27,514 nucleotides of DNA, from the NCBI GenBank assembly GCA_900545185.1, contig UQYH01000016.1:1-27514 (forward strand), read 5' to 3'. The notes below the pieces were generated by a model. The model saw only the letters and a list, made by a program, of their open reading frames with translations, had not been told where the DNA came from and ran no database searches. Position numbers and translations under genes: made by a program. Source of the stretch: an uncultured Eubacteriales bacterium. Lineage in GTDB: Bacteria > Bacillota > Clostridia > UBA1381 > UBA9506. Shown piece after piece: positions 15,746 to 24,304 of the stretch (positions within the stretch are counted from its first letter, which is position 1; each line of letters starts with the position of its first letter).

Positions 15746-17500
15746 ATGTATAAAAAATGGAGTGCACTTTTACTTGTGTTTTTGCTAACTTCTGCGATTT
15801 GTGTGCCTGCACTGGCAAAGGATGTACTGACAGCCGATGTTACCTTTAACCGCAGTACAACAGCCGTAACGGTTGCCGGCACAAGCGGTTTGTCAGAGGG
15901 AAACGGTGTACAGATGGTTGCCCTGAGGCCGGGTTATACCTTTGAAGAACTCGAAACCGCTGCGCAGATGGAAGCGGCGATTGCGCGGACGGATGAAACA
16001 ACCGTTGGAAAGGATGGCAACTTTTTGTTTGCACCGTTTGTGTTGGGCGGCGCTCTGCCACTCGGCAAGTGTGAGGTGCGCGTGTCGTGCGGCGGCATAG
16101 CTGTCACAAAAAGCTTTTACTATTCGCCGCTGGGTAAGGTCATAGAAGCGCTGAACAGGTTACATGATGCATCGGCCGATGTGATATATGACTTTTTAAT
16201 CACACAGAACAACATAGAACCGCTTGGACTGCCGGAGGATGATACGGCGGTTTATACGTCTCTTACCAAGGGGACGGCTGACAAGCCGCAGGAGCAGGAC
16301 TATGTAAACCGTTATCTGGCAGAGCGTGATTATGCCGTTGCGGCTGCGGCTGATGAAGCAACCGTCAATGCCAAGCTGCTGGCTTTGGCGGCAGACTTTA
16401 AAACAGCGGTCGCCATCGGCCTTATAAACGACGCCAAAACCGCGACTGCCGCAGAGAGTGCATTGGACACCTATGGCGATATTTATGCGTTGAACGATCA
16501 AGAGGCAGTGTATAAAAGCCTGACTGACAGCCAAAAGGAAAAGGCTGCGGCAGAGGTTATGAAACGGATTGCAGCGGCAAACCGTTTTAACGACGCTTTG
16601 GCACTGCAAAGCTATTACAACCTCCACAGTGTTTTAAGTGCGGTCGGCTATGCCGGATGGGATAAGCTGGAAGCCCTCCTGACGGCGCACAATGATGTGT
16701 TGCAGCTGGATTTGAGCGGCTTTTCGTCTCTTAGCAGCTATAAAAAGGATTCGGCCATGAAAACCTTAGCCGCAGCCGATAGCTTTGCCGATACGGATGC
16801 CTTGCAAAAGGCGCTGGATAAGGCGGTGGCTTCTGTTTCGTCCGGCGGTACGGGTGACTCAAAAGGAGGAAGCAGCAGCGGCGGAGGCGGCAGCCGAAAC
16901 GCAAGCGGCGCTTTAATTAATGTTGGCGACACAGCCCAAAATAATACGAACGAAACTAAGGTGTTTTACGATATTGATCACGTTTTGTGGGCGGCAGACA
17001 GTATTTTGACACTGTATCGCAGGGGGATTGTCAGCGGCCGCGGCGAGGGAGCGTTTTGTCCCGACGACATGGTGACACGTGCCGAATTTATTAAAATGCT
17101 GATTGCTGCTTGCGCGTCGAATGGTGAGCAGGGCGCAATTTCGTTTGCGGATGTGCAGCCCGAAAACTGGTATTACAGCTATGTGGCCCGTGCGTCTGCA
17201 CTTTCAATCACGCAGGGGTATCCCGATGGCAGCTTTGGCGCAAATGATGAAATCACGCGTGAGGATATGGCGGTTATGCTGTCCCGTCTGCCGCAGATGA
17301 AAAGCTTAAGCGGCGCGGACAATCAATCGGCCTTCGGCGATGCGGATCAAATTGCGGAGTATGCCAAAGAAGCTGTGCAAAAGCTCTCCTCACTGGGAAT
17401 TTTTTCGGGCGATGACGCAGGCTGCTTCCGTCCGCAAAGTGCAGCCACAAGAGCCGAAACGGCCAAGGTCATTGCCGGGATTTTAAAAATCGTTTCGTAA
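15746..17500 (+). CDS. Cell-wall SLH-domain protein with Ig-like and helical regions
   Basis: This 584-residue exported protein starts at ATG 15746 after a GAAAGG-type RBS. The signal peptide is residues 1-24 (MYKKWSALLLVFLL, cleavage after ALA). Residues about 25-130 look like one beta-sandwich (Ig-like). Residues about 130-362 are helical and alanine-rich, with a pattern seen in other clostridial SLH proteins. A glycine/serine linker (about 364-386) leads to three SLH repeats at about 407-455 (VTRAEF), 465-520 (ITREDM, with WYYSYVARA) and 525-584 (ATRAET). With the SLH trio at the C-terminus and a flexible linker, this is built to hold its N-terminal part away from the wall. It lacks F5/8C and enzyme domains, so its partner is unknown: it may be a structural or scaffolding surface protein. 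It appears to close the first operon, since a palindrome and a new promoter follow. Confidence 0.85.
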   Translation: MYKKWSALLLVFLLTSAICVPALAKDVLTADVTFNRSTTAVTVAGTSGLSEGNGVQMVALRPGYTFEELETAAQMEAAIARTDETTVGKDGNFLFAPFVLGGALPLGKCEVRVSCGGIAVTKSFYYSPLGKVIEALNRLHDASADVIYDFLITQNNIEPLGLPEDDTAVYTSLTKGTADKPQEQDYVNRYLAERDYAVAAAADEATVNAKLLALAADFKTAVAIGLINDAKTATAAESALDTYGDIYALNDQEAVYKSLTDSQKEKAAAEVMKRIAAANRFNDALALQSYYNLHSVLSAVGYAGWDKLEALLTAHNDVLQLDLSGFSSLSSYKKDSAMKTLAAADSFADTDALQKALDKAVASVSSGGTGDSKGGSSSGGGGSRNASGALINVGDTAQNNTNETKVFYDIDHVLWAADSILTLYRRGIVSGRGEGAFCPDDMVTRAEFIKMLIAACASNGEQGAISFADVQPENWYYSYVARASALSITQGYPDGSFGANDEITREDMAVMLSRLPQMKSLSGADNQSAFGDADQIAEYAKEAVQKLSSLGIFSGDDAGCFRPQSAATRAETAKVIAGILKIVS

Positions 17501-17506
17501 TATGAC

Positions 17507-17530
17507 AAATATCGTAAAATAGCGATATTT
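17507..17530. promoter_or_regulatory. 24-bp palindrome between the SLH gene and the transporter promoter
   Basis: AAATATCG (17507-17514) is the inverted repeat of CGATATTT (17523-17530) around 8 bases. An outer ATGAC/GTCAT pair (17502-17506, 17543-17547) frames it. The stem is A+T-rich and is followed by TTCATAAAG, so it would be a poor terminator. It sits 16 bp upstream of the -35 box, a typical place for an activator or operator site. The half-site ATCGTAAA resembles the TTCGTAAA motif near the 1174 promoter. Confidence 0.4.
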
Positions 17531-17546
17531 TCATAAAGATGTGTCA

Positions 17547-17576
17547 TTGTATTTGCCTTTGCGGCTGTGATACAAT
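17547..17576 (+). promoter_or_regulatory. Extended -10 sigma-A promoter for the transporter operon
   Basis: TTGTAT (17547-17552), 18 bp, TACAAT (17571-17576), with TGA directly before the -10 box as an extended -10 element. The start point would be near 17583, about 25 bases before the chosen ATG at 17608. This placement argues against any translation start upstream of the promoter. Confidence 0.65.
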
Positions 17577-17607
17577 AAACATAAAGAAAATTAAAGGGGT
17601 TGCGGGC

Positions 17608-18564
17608 ATGCTAAGTAAAAAACAGGAAAACACGGCTACGGTGAAAATGAGTGCCGGGGACACCTGGGCAAAAATGAAAAAATATCGGTTTTTATACCTG
17701 CTGTTAGCCGGTGCCATTGTCTGGACAATCATTTTCTGTTATCTGCCGCTTGGCGGACTGGTGATTGCGTTTCAGAATTTTAAAATTAAGGCAGGTATTT
17801 TCGGAAGTCCGTTTGTCGGCCTGGATAACTTTATTAAGGTTTTAACCATGCCGAAGTTTTTGGGCTCAATTAAAAATACGGTTGTATACAGCGCGACAAA
17901 CTTGTTTTTGGGACTGCCTTTTCCCATTGTATTTGCGCTGATGATGAACGAAATACAGCAAACGCACTATAAAAAGCTGGTGCAAACGGTCAGCTATCTG
18001 CCGCACTTTCTTTCGTGGGTTTCGGTAGCCGGTATCTTTTACAGCATTTTTGCAACAGATGGTTTTTATAACGACTTAATGGTCAAAATCTTTGGGGCAA
18101 GCTGGGAACGCACCAACATTATGATGAATCCCGACAACTTTTTGGGGCTTATCTTTTGGTCGCTGCGCTGGAAGGAAATCGGCTGGGGATCCATTATTTA
18201 TCTGGCGGCCATCACAGGCATAGATCCCACGCTGTACGAAGCGGCTGTGGTGGACGGATGCAAAAAAATGAAGCAAATACGGTATATTACCATTCCGTGC
18301 ATTGCGCCGACGATTTTGACACTGTTCATCATGTCTATGGGCAGCTTATTCCAAACCAGCTTCGACCAGATTATCAGCTTTCAGAATATATACACGCAGG
18401 AATATACCGAAACATTGAATACAATTGCGTACCGTCAAGGTATTCAGGGCGGACAGTATTCGCTGACAACGGCTCTCGGTATTATGCAAGGGCTTGTGTC
18501 CTGCAGTCTGGTGTTTGGATCCAACTGGATCGTGAAAAAGCTTTCCGGTACGGGTATTTGGTAA
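17608..18564 (+). CDS. CUT1-family sugar ABC transporter permease (LplB/MalF-like)
   Basis: I chose ATG 17608 with AAAGGGG 8 bases upstream, giving 318 residues; an in-frame ATG at 17539 precedes the promoter. The protein has a short basic cytoplasmic start and about six membrane segments, the first being YLLLAGAIVWTIIFCYLPLG. The permease EAA loop is clear at about residues 210-232 (YEAAVVDGCKKMKQIRYI), where it would contact the ATPase. It resembles the LplB/YteP group of permeases that import oligosaccharides such as pectin or polyuronide fragments in Firmicutes. It is the first gene of the operon with the second permease (43-base gap) and binding protein. No ATPase gene is in the window; this group usually shares a genome-encoded MsmX-type ATPase. 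Confidence 0.92.
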   Translation: MLSKKQENTATVKMSAGDTWAKMKKYRFLYLLLAGAIVWTIIFCYLPLGGLVIAFQNFKIKAGIFGSPFVGLDNFIKVLTMPKFLGSIKNTVVYSATNLFLGLPFPIVFALMMNEIQQTHYKKLVQTVSYLPHFLSWVSVAGIFYSIFATDGFYNDLMVKIFGASWERTNIMMNPDNFLGLIFWSLRWKEIGWGSIIYLAAITGIDPTLYEAAVVDGCKKMKQIRYITIPCIAPTILTLFIMSMGSLFQTSFDQIISFQNIYTQEYTETLNTIAYRQGIQGGQYSLTTALGIMQGLVSCSLVFGSNWIVKKLSGTGIW

Positions 18565-18607
18565 ATCGGGCGGTTCTGTTCTGCTATAAAGAAATGAGGT
18601 CGGTATT

Positions 18608-19501
18608 TTGAAACGTACATTGGGTGAAAGAATTTTTGCAAAATTTAATGTTATATTCATGCTGTTTATTTGCGTGATTATGATTTTTCCCTATCTGAAT
18701 CAGATAGCCATATCGCTGAACGAGGGTTGGGATACAAGCTTTGGCGGTATTACGATTTATCCGCGTAAGTTTACATGGGTGAACTATAAAACACTGTTTT
18801 TAAATGCGGAAATCGTTAATGCGTTTACACTGACGGTTACAAACGTCATTGTAAACACGGCGCTTTCGCTTTTGTTTACGGTGGGTGCGGCATATGCGCT
18901 TAACCGAAAGGATTTGCCTTTTCGCAATGGGCTGCTTTTGTTTTTTATGCTGCCCATGTATATTACACCGGGCACGATTCCTATTTTTATATTGTTCCGT
19001 TATTTAAAGCTTTTGGATAACCGTATGTTGTACTTTATTCTTGGTATCTTTTCATTTTACAACTGCGTTGTCATCCGCTCATTTATGAAAACCATACCGG
19101 AAAGTTTGGAGGAATCGGCCAAACTGGATGGGGCAAACGAAGTGATTATTCTGTTCCGCATTATTTTGCCGCTTTGTATGCCCGTTATTGCAACGGTTGC
19201 GCTTTGGCTGATGGTCGGAACATGGAACAACTACACAACCTCTATGCTTTATATGACAAAGCGCAGCTTATATACCCTGCAATACGTGGTTATGCAAATT
19301 ATTAAGCAAAGCGAGATTGTCTCGCAACTGCAATCCGAAACGGCCTTAACGGGCGGCGGAGAGGGGTTGGCAGACAATGTTACATCGCAATCGGTTCAGT
19401 CGGCGGCGATTATATTTTCTACGCTTCCCATTATTATGGTATATCCGTTTTTGCAAAAGTACTTTGTAAAGGGTGTAACCATTGGTGCCGTGAAGGACTG
19501 A
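18608..19501 (+). CDS. CUT1-family sugar ABC transporter permease (LplC/YcjP-like)
   Basis: This 297-residue inner-membrane partner of the preceding permease probably starts at TTG 18608, with GAGGT 8 bases upstream; no better ATG is near. A first membrane segment (FNVIFMLFICVIMIFPYLNQ) and about five more are visible. The EAA loop is at about 167-190 (LEESAKLDGANEVIILFRI). The segment ISLNEGWDTSFGGITIYP after the first membrane helix is typical of the group that works with large LplA-like binding proteins. It should form a heterodimeric channel with the 17608 product for uptake of oligosaccharides. Confidence 0.92.
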   Translation: MKRTLGERIFAKFNVIFMLFICVIMIFPYLNQIAISLNEGWDTSFGGITIYPRKFTWVNYKTLFLNAEIVNAFTLTVTNVIVNTALSLLFTVGAAYALNRKDLPFRNGLLLFFMLPMYITPGTIPIFILFRYLKLLDNRMLYFILGIFSFYNCVVIRSFMKTIPESLEESAKLDGANEVIILFRIILPLCMPVIATVALWLMVGTWNNYTTSMLYMTKRSLYTLQYVVMQIIKQSEIVSQLQSETALTGGGEGLADNVTSQSVQSAAIIFSTLPIIMVYPFLQKYFVKGVTIGAVKD

Positions 19502-19605
19502 CGGCCGGAAAGGCTTTAAGCTTTCAAATGAAAGGTATATGGGGTTCTAAACATTACAATACAATAAGAGATTTAAAACATGATGAAAGAAAGGATTGGT
19601 GTTGC

Positions 19606-21423
19606 ATGAAAAAAACATTAACCAAACTGCTTGCGGCCGTTTTATGCGTAAGCCTTGCGCTTGCTGTCGGCGGCTGTAACGGCAAGGCGACGGAGGGTGA
19701 AATAGCCATTAATCACGCCGAAGGCGAATTTGTGCCGGAAAAGGATATGAGCCTGACCGTTTGGTCAACGCAAGGCTCGGACTACACACCGCCGATTATG
19801 GCAAAGGAAAATTTGGTTGAAAATTGGCTGATAGACAAAACACGTGTTAAAATTGAAAATATGTACGGTAACGGCGGCGGCCAGTGGGAGGCGCTTTTAT
19901 CACGTCTTGTTGCAGGTGATAACTTCCCCGATCTGGTGGTTTGCGGCGGTGGCCAAGGCCCCACACATTTTGCCAAGATAGCAGAACTGGATGAAATTTG
20001 GGAGCTTACGCCGGAACTTTTGAAAACCTATGCGCCGGATATTTGGAAAAAAGTACCGGAGAGCATGTGGGAGCGCATTAAGGTAGACGGTAAAATATAC
20101 GGCATCCCGTATAATTTTCCCGTAAGCCGCGAAATTGCACCCGATGAGGATGAATACTTGCTGAATACCTCGGCTGCGGTACCGACAAGTCTGGGGACAT
20201 ATATTTGGATACGGGATGATATTTTAAAAATGCTGTATCCCAATGCCAAAACCTATAATGAGCTTGTTTCAATCTTGGAGGAAACAGGAGCGCCGATCGG
20301 TGACGAACTGGCTGATGTGCCGATCCGTTCCACCGAGGATTTTGTAAAGCTTTTAAAGGATATTCAGGCGCTGGATCTTAAAGTCGGCACTAAGCCCGTA
20401 TATGCCTTCGGTTATGCCGGCGCGGACTGCTGGGTACCCTTTGCACGCCTGGGGCCTGTTATGATGGGTTACATGGGTCACAACTACACAAGCTCGTGGA
20501 ATCCCGATACAAAAGAAGTCAGAATCCCGCTTTTGGAGGATATTGTAAAAGAGGGCGCACTTTTGCAGAATCAGCTGATTCGTGAAAAGGTGATTGACCC
20601 CGAAAGCCTGGTGCACACGGATGCACAGTGCAAAGAAAAAGTGTTAAACGGTCAGTATGCCACGGTTGTTATGTCGGCCATCGGCCATCCGCCGACAATC
20701 AATGCTTCGTTAGAAGCAGCCGGTGCGTCTTACCGGTATCGTCCGATTTATACGCAAATCCCCTCTGCTAAGGGATATGAGTATTGCAAAGCGCCCGATT
20801 CGTGGGGCGGTGCGGTTGGTATTTTAAAATCGGTTGCGGCCGAGGATGTACCGCAGATTTTAAACTGGATGAATACACAGTTTACAGATGAATACGAAGA
20901 GGTATTCTATTGGGGTCCGAAGGATAAAGGCTTATATGAAGATTTGCCGGACGGCACGCGGAAGTTTAAGGATGAAGCGTTTAACCGCACGTTTATTGAC
21001 GGCGAAAAGAACGTGATTCCCACGGGTGAGGACTACGGCCTGCAATCGCCGGGGTATTTGACCACGCGGTTTATGACCTCCTCAAAGTGGCATCCCAGAG
21101 CCTACAACAAGGTTAATAAATTTGTTTTTGTTGAAACAAGTGCCGGAAAAGTATCGCCGGACGGCCCGTATGCCGCAAAACCGATTGCTGCACCACCGGC
21201 GGATGCCTGGTCAGCCGAATATGCAAGTCTTGATTTTGTGCAGACCTACTGGAGCACACGTTCGCAGTGGGAGGATCCGTTTAAGCTGACGCTTTCGGCT
21301 AAGTCGGATGAAGAATTTAATGCCAAATGGGATGCGGCCGTTGCCAACTTAAAGAGCATAGTGGATGTGGATACCATGCTCAGCCAAATGACCGAAATTG
21401 CAAGAAATGTAAAAACAAAATAA
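19606..21423 (+). CDS. Extracellular sugar-binding lipoprotein (family 1, LplA-like)
   Basis: The start at ATG 19606 gives a proper lipoprotein signal peptide (MKKTLTKLLAAVL) with lipobox VGGC and the lipidated Cys at residue 24. An in-frame ATG at 19528 would bury the signal. At 605 residues it is in the large subclass of solute-binding proteins that recognise oligosaccharides. Recognisable features are LTVWSTQGSDYTPP near the mature start, then WEALLSRLVAGDNFPDLVV, and the hinge-region patterns of type-I sugar-binding proteins. It lies 104 bases after the second permease; that gap holds a small hairpin (about 19506-19523) and two TACAAT-like boxes (19555-19565) without a -35, perhaps a weak internal promoter giving extra binding protein. 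Residues about 405-460 (YEYCKAPDSWGGAVG) belong to the second lobe. The ligand is not predictable from sequence alone. Confidence 0.92.
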   Translation: MKKTLTKLLAAVLCVSLALAVGGCNGKATEGEIAINHAEGEFVPEKDMSLTVWSTQGSDYTPPIMAKENLVENWLIDKTRVKIENMYGNGGGQWEALLSRLVAGDNFPDLVVCGGGQGPTHFAKIAELDEIWELTPELLKTYAPDIWKKVPESMWERIKVDGKIYGIPYNFPVSREIAPDEDEYLLNTSAAVPTSLGTYIWIRDDILKMLYPNAKTYNELVSILEETGAPIGDELADVPIRSTEDFVKLLKDIQALDLKVGTKPVYAFGYAGADCWVPFARLGPVMMGYMGHNYTSSWNPDTKEVRIPLLEDIVKEGALLQNQLIREKVIDPESLVHTDAQCKEKVLNGQYATVVMSAIGHPPTINASLEAAGASYRYRPIYTQIPSAKGYEYCKAPDSWGGAVGILKSVAAEDVPQILNWMNTQFTDEYEEVFYWGPKDKGLYEDLPDGTRKFKDEAFNRTFIDGEKNVIPTGEDYGLQSPGYLTTRFMTSSKWHPRAYNKVNKFVFVETSAGKVSPDGPYAAKPIAAPPADAWSAEYASLDFVQTYWSTRSQWEDPFKLTLSAKSDEEFNAKWDAAVANLKSIVDVDTMLSQMTEIARNVKTK

Positions 21424-21461
21424 ACCAACTGATTTTTTAGAATGAAAGGAAGTTCATAATC

Positions 21462-22499
21462 ATGTCCAGAATTGTTAAATTGGGTATTATCGGCGCCGGT
21501 GGGTTTTCGTCCTATCATTTAAACGGGATTCACTTGGCAGACAACTGTGAAGCGGTTGCTATTTGTGATGTTGATATAGAAAAAGCCAAAAAACAGGCCG
21601 AAAAATACGAAGTTCCGCGTTATTACGGCAGCTATCAGGAGCTTTTGGCTGACCCGGAGGTAGAGGCCGTTACGGTTGTAACCAACGACCAAATGCATAA
21701 AGAAGCTACTGTGGCCGCGCTGCGTGCCGGTAAACACGTTTTATGCGAAAAGCCGATGGCGCTGAATTTGGATGACTGCAAGGAAATGATTGCAGCGCAA
21801 AAGGAAACGGGCAATATTTTAATGGTCGGCCAAATCGGACGGTATACCCCTTGCTTTAACAAGGCGGTTGAAATGGTCAGAAGCGGCGAAATCGGTGAAC
21901 TGTTTTTTGTAGAATCGGAATATGCGCATGACTATGCACATATTGGCGGTGCAGGCGGCTGGCGTGTTACGCCGGAGCGGCATGCCATTATCGGCGGCGG
22001 CTGCCATGCGGTTGATCTTTTGCGCCGCATTGCAGGCAATCCCGTTGAAGTGTTTGCCTATGCCAATCATAAGGTGCTGAAGGACTGGCCGGTTGACGAC
22101 TGTACCATTGCCGCCATCAAATTCCCCAACGGCGTCATCGGTAAGGTCATGACCTCTATCGGCTGCAAGCGTAAATATACCATGCGTACGGTTATTTACG
22201 GCAGCAAGGGTACCTTGATTGTAGATTCCAAGCTTCCGTACATCACGCTGTACCGCGACCGTTTTTCGGAAGAAGAGCATTTAAAGGATCGCTGGCAGCA
22301 GGAAATCGGCATGGATATACCGATTCCGATTGATGACCACAATTTTATGGGTGAGGTAACGGATTTTTGCAAAGCTGTTATCGACGGTAAGCTGGTAGAT
22401 TGCACCGGGGAAGAAGGTGCGGTGACCGTAGCGGCCTGCATGGCGATTGTTGAATCGGCAGCAAAGGAAGAAAAAGTTACGGTACGCTATGACTTTTAG
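21462..22499 (+). CDS. Gfo/Idh/MocA-family NAD(P)-dependent oxidoreductase
   Basis: This 345-residue cytoplasmic enzyme has an AAAGGA-type RBS before ATG 21462. The N-terminal Rossmann fold begins VKLGIIGAGGFSSYH with the glycine motif at residues 8-14. The family motif CEKPMALNLDD (96-106) supplies Lys98, and GGGCHAVDLLRRIAG supplies His182 and Asp185, the usual catalytic neighbourhood. The C-terminal beta-sheet domain follows. Members oxidise or reduce a sugar, uronate or inositol hydroxyl, so a role in converting an imported sugar is likely. Some members (GH109) cleave glycosides by a redox cycle, and sequence alone does not exclude that. It lies 38 bases after the binding protein, in the same operon. 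The substrate is unknown. Confidence 0.9.
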   Translation: MSRIVKLGIIGAGGFSSYHLNGIHLADNCEAVAICDVDIEKAKKQAEKYEVPRYYGSYQELLADPEVEAVTVVTNDQMHKEATVAALRAGKHVLCEKPMALNLDDCKEMIAAQKETGNILMVGQIGRYTPCFNKAVEMVRSGEIGELFFVESEYAHDYAHIGGAGGWRVTPERHAIIGGGCHAVDLLRRIAGNPVEVFAYANHKVLKDWPVDDCTIAAIKFPNGVIGKVMTSIGCKRKYTMRTVIYGSKGTLIVDSKLPYITLYRDRFSEEEHLKDRWQQEIGMDIPIPIDDHNFMGEVTDFCKAVIDGKLVDCTGEEGAVTVAACMAIVESAAKEEKVTVRYDF

Positions 22500-22541
22500 T
22501 ATGAGTCAACAAACATACACAAAAGGAGTGTGTGGCCTACG

Positions 22542-24272
22542 ATGAAAAAAATAGTATCAATATTTATGGCAGCTGCTTTGCTTTTCGCGGCAGCTGCCGT
22601 CCCTGCCTCGGCAGAGGAGATTACGGTGCGTAAAAAAGTGGTGAATGTGGCTAAAAACAAGCCCATAACCTCTGATACCAACCGCAGTCCGGACAGTCAT
22701 TTGCCGCATGAAGCGGTGGATGATGAAGTTGAAAGCAAGGCAAATAATTTTTGGTTTGGATATACGGCAGGACAAAGAGCAAGCTTTGTGCTTGACCTGC
22801 AAAGACGCTATCCGATTGAAGCAATCCGTATTTTTGACCGCGCCGATGCGCCGACGCCGAACCGCGGCAAATTTGAAATTTGGGGTGCGGATCAAGCAGA
22901 TATGTCGGATAAAAGACTGTTGTTTGAGTTAAATGATAACGATGCTTTTCCGGCAAAGGGAGATTATCTTATAACACTATCTGAAAAACCGATATGTCGA
23001 TATGTTCAATATTTGGCCAAAGAAAGTGCCGTTGTTTATATCCGCGAATTTCAGGTGTTTGCAAGCTTTACGGCAACGGAAATATCACGCGGCGTTAAAA
23101 CCTGGACAGCCGGCAACCATGGCGGCTGTGAGGGTTCCAAAGCAGTGGATGGCGACTACGGATCAGCCTATGCCACAGGGGCTCTCTCCACACCGGCCGG
23201 CGATGACATTTATTCAAGCTTTACCATGGATTTGGGTGAAGCAAAATCCATTGATATGATTGAGCTTTACGGCCGAAAAGCCGGAACTAACCGTGATATG
23301 GACGGTAACTTTAAGGTATATGGCAGTAACGATGGCACGGTGACAGATTTTGAAGCAGTGCCTGAGGGCAGCGCCACACCGGCCGGACAAATGCCGACGG
23401 CCGAGTTTGAAGCGCTGGGGTACACTGCAATTGCTGATTTTTCTCATGCAACCTACGAATATGTTTGCAGTGACGGAAGCAAATATGAACCGTATCCGTA
23501 CTATAACTTTCAAACAGATCCGCGTCCGTATCCGTGGCAAATGATGGTGAACCGTGACGAAGCATATCGCTACTTAACGCACAGAAAAACAGCGGCAAAG
23601 GCTATCGCGCAGTTTTCTGAATTTAAGGTCTATCAAATTAACCCCGAGCTGCAAAATATATGCATGGATAACGGGCAGCTGGTTTTGGAATTTTCGGATG
23701 AAATGGATGCCGAATCGGTACGTGAGGCTTTAACCATAACAGAATCGGGAACAGGTGAAGCCGTTATGCCGGACGGCGTTATGACGGATGCAGCCAAGCC
23801 GTGGCAAATTTCAGTAACGCTTCCGGAAATGTTCGGAAAAACCCTGCAGGTTCGGCTGAATCGCGATGCTGCAGATTTGCGCGGCGTGTCGCTTGATACC
23901 GTGTATCAAAAAAACTTGACGCTGCCGAAGGCATTACAGGTTTTAAATGCAACGTTGACCGATGCAAACAAAACGGCACTGACAGCACTCAGCGGCGTCA
24001 GTGAAATATATGCTGCACCGCAATTTACAAACAATGCTTCAGCGCCGCAAAAGGTTTTGGCCTTGCTGTGCGTGTATAATGAGGCACATACCTTAATCAA
24101 ATTAAATGTTGCGCAAGCGGACATTGCGGCAGGCGCGTCAGCCGTTCGGGTGCCGCTTTCGGTCACATTGAATGCGCCGCTTGTTGCAGGCGATTATGTA
24201 ACGCTGCATTTATGGAACGGTCTGACTGCGGCCGAAGCATGGCAGTGCGCTGTAAAAATGACGGCAGAGTAG
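22542..24272 (+). CDS. Exported tandem discoidin-domain protein (cassette copy 3)
   Basis: I chose ATG 22542 (576 residues); AAGGAG is 13 bases upstream, a long spacing, but the in-frame GTG at 22530 would leave only one base after it. The signal peptide is 1-24 (cleavage after ASA). Residues about 34-175 form a discoidin domain with FVLDLQRRYPIEAIRIFD; about 176-370 a second, longer discoidin-like domain with AYRYLTHRKTAA and AQFSEFKVYQI; about 370-460 an Ig-like segment; and about 465-576 a beta-rich end. It is much closer to the C-terminal half of the 3248 protein than to the 1174 protein: in the first domain about two thirds of residues look identical by eye. No catalytic or anchoring domain is visible. 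Its place inside the importer operon suggests a secreted glycan-binding helper made together with the transporter. Confidence 0.82.
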   Translation: MKKIVSIFMAAALLFAAAAVPASAEEITVRKKVVNVAKNKPITSDTNRSPDSHLPHEAVDDEVESKANNFWFGYTAGQRASFVLDLQRRYPIEAIRIFDRADAPTPNRGKFEIWGADQADMSDKRLLFELNDNDAFPAKGDYLITLSEKPICRYVQYLAKESAVVYIREFQVFASFTATEISRGVKTWTAGNHGGCEGSKAVDGDYGSAYATGALSTPAGDDIYSSFTMDLGEAKSIDMIELYGRKAGTNRDMDGNFKVYGSNDGTVTDFEAVPEGSATPAGQMPTAEFEALGYTAIADFSHATYEYVCSDGSKYEPYPYYNFQTDPRPYPWQMMVNRDEAYRYLTHRKTAAKAIAQFSEFKVYQINPELQNICMDNGQLVLEFSDEMDAESVREALTITESGTGEAVMPDGVMTDAAKPWQISVTLPEMFGKTLQVRLNRDAADLRGVSLDTVYQKNLTLPKALQVLNATLTDANKTALTALSGVSEIYAAPQFTNNASAPQKVLALLCVYNEAHTLIKLNVAQADIAAGASAVRVPLSVTLNAPLVAGDYVTLHLWNGLTAAEAWQCAVKMTAE

Positions 24273-24304
24273 AGCCGAAAAAATAAAAAAAGGGGACAAA
24301 AAAC

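Noticed and set aside
3248..17500. Dockerin, cohesin or sortase-anchor motifs that would make this a cellulosome or LPXTG system
   Set aside because: I looked at the C-termini and linkers of the secreted proteins and saw none. Only SLH repeats provide wall attachment.
17539..17607. ATG 17539 as start of the first permease
   Set aside because: The extra 23 residues overlap the promoter at 17547-17576 and lack an RBS.
19528..19605. ATG 19528 as start of the binding lipoprotein
   Set aside because: It would add 26 residues before a normal lipoprotein signal peptide. ATG 19606 has an RBS and puts the lipobox Cys at 24.
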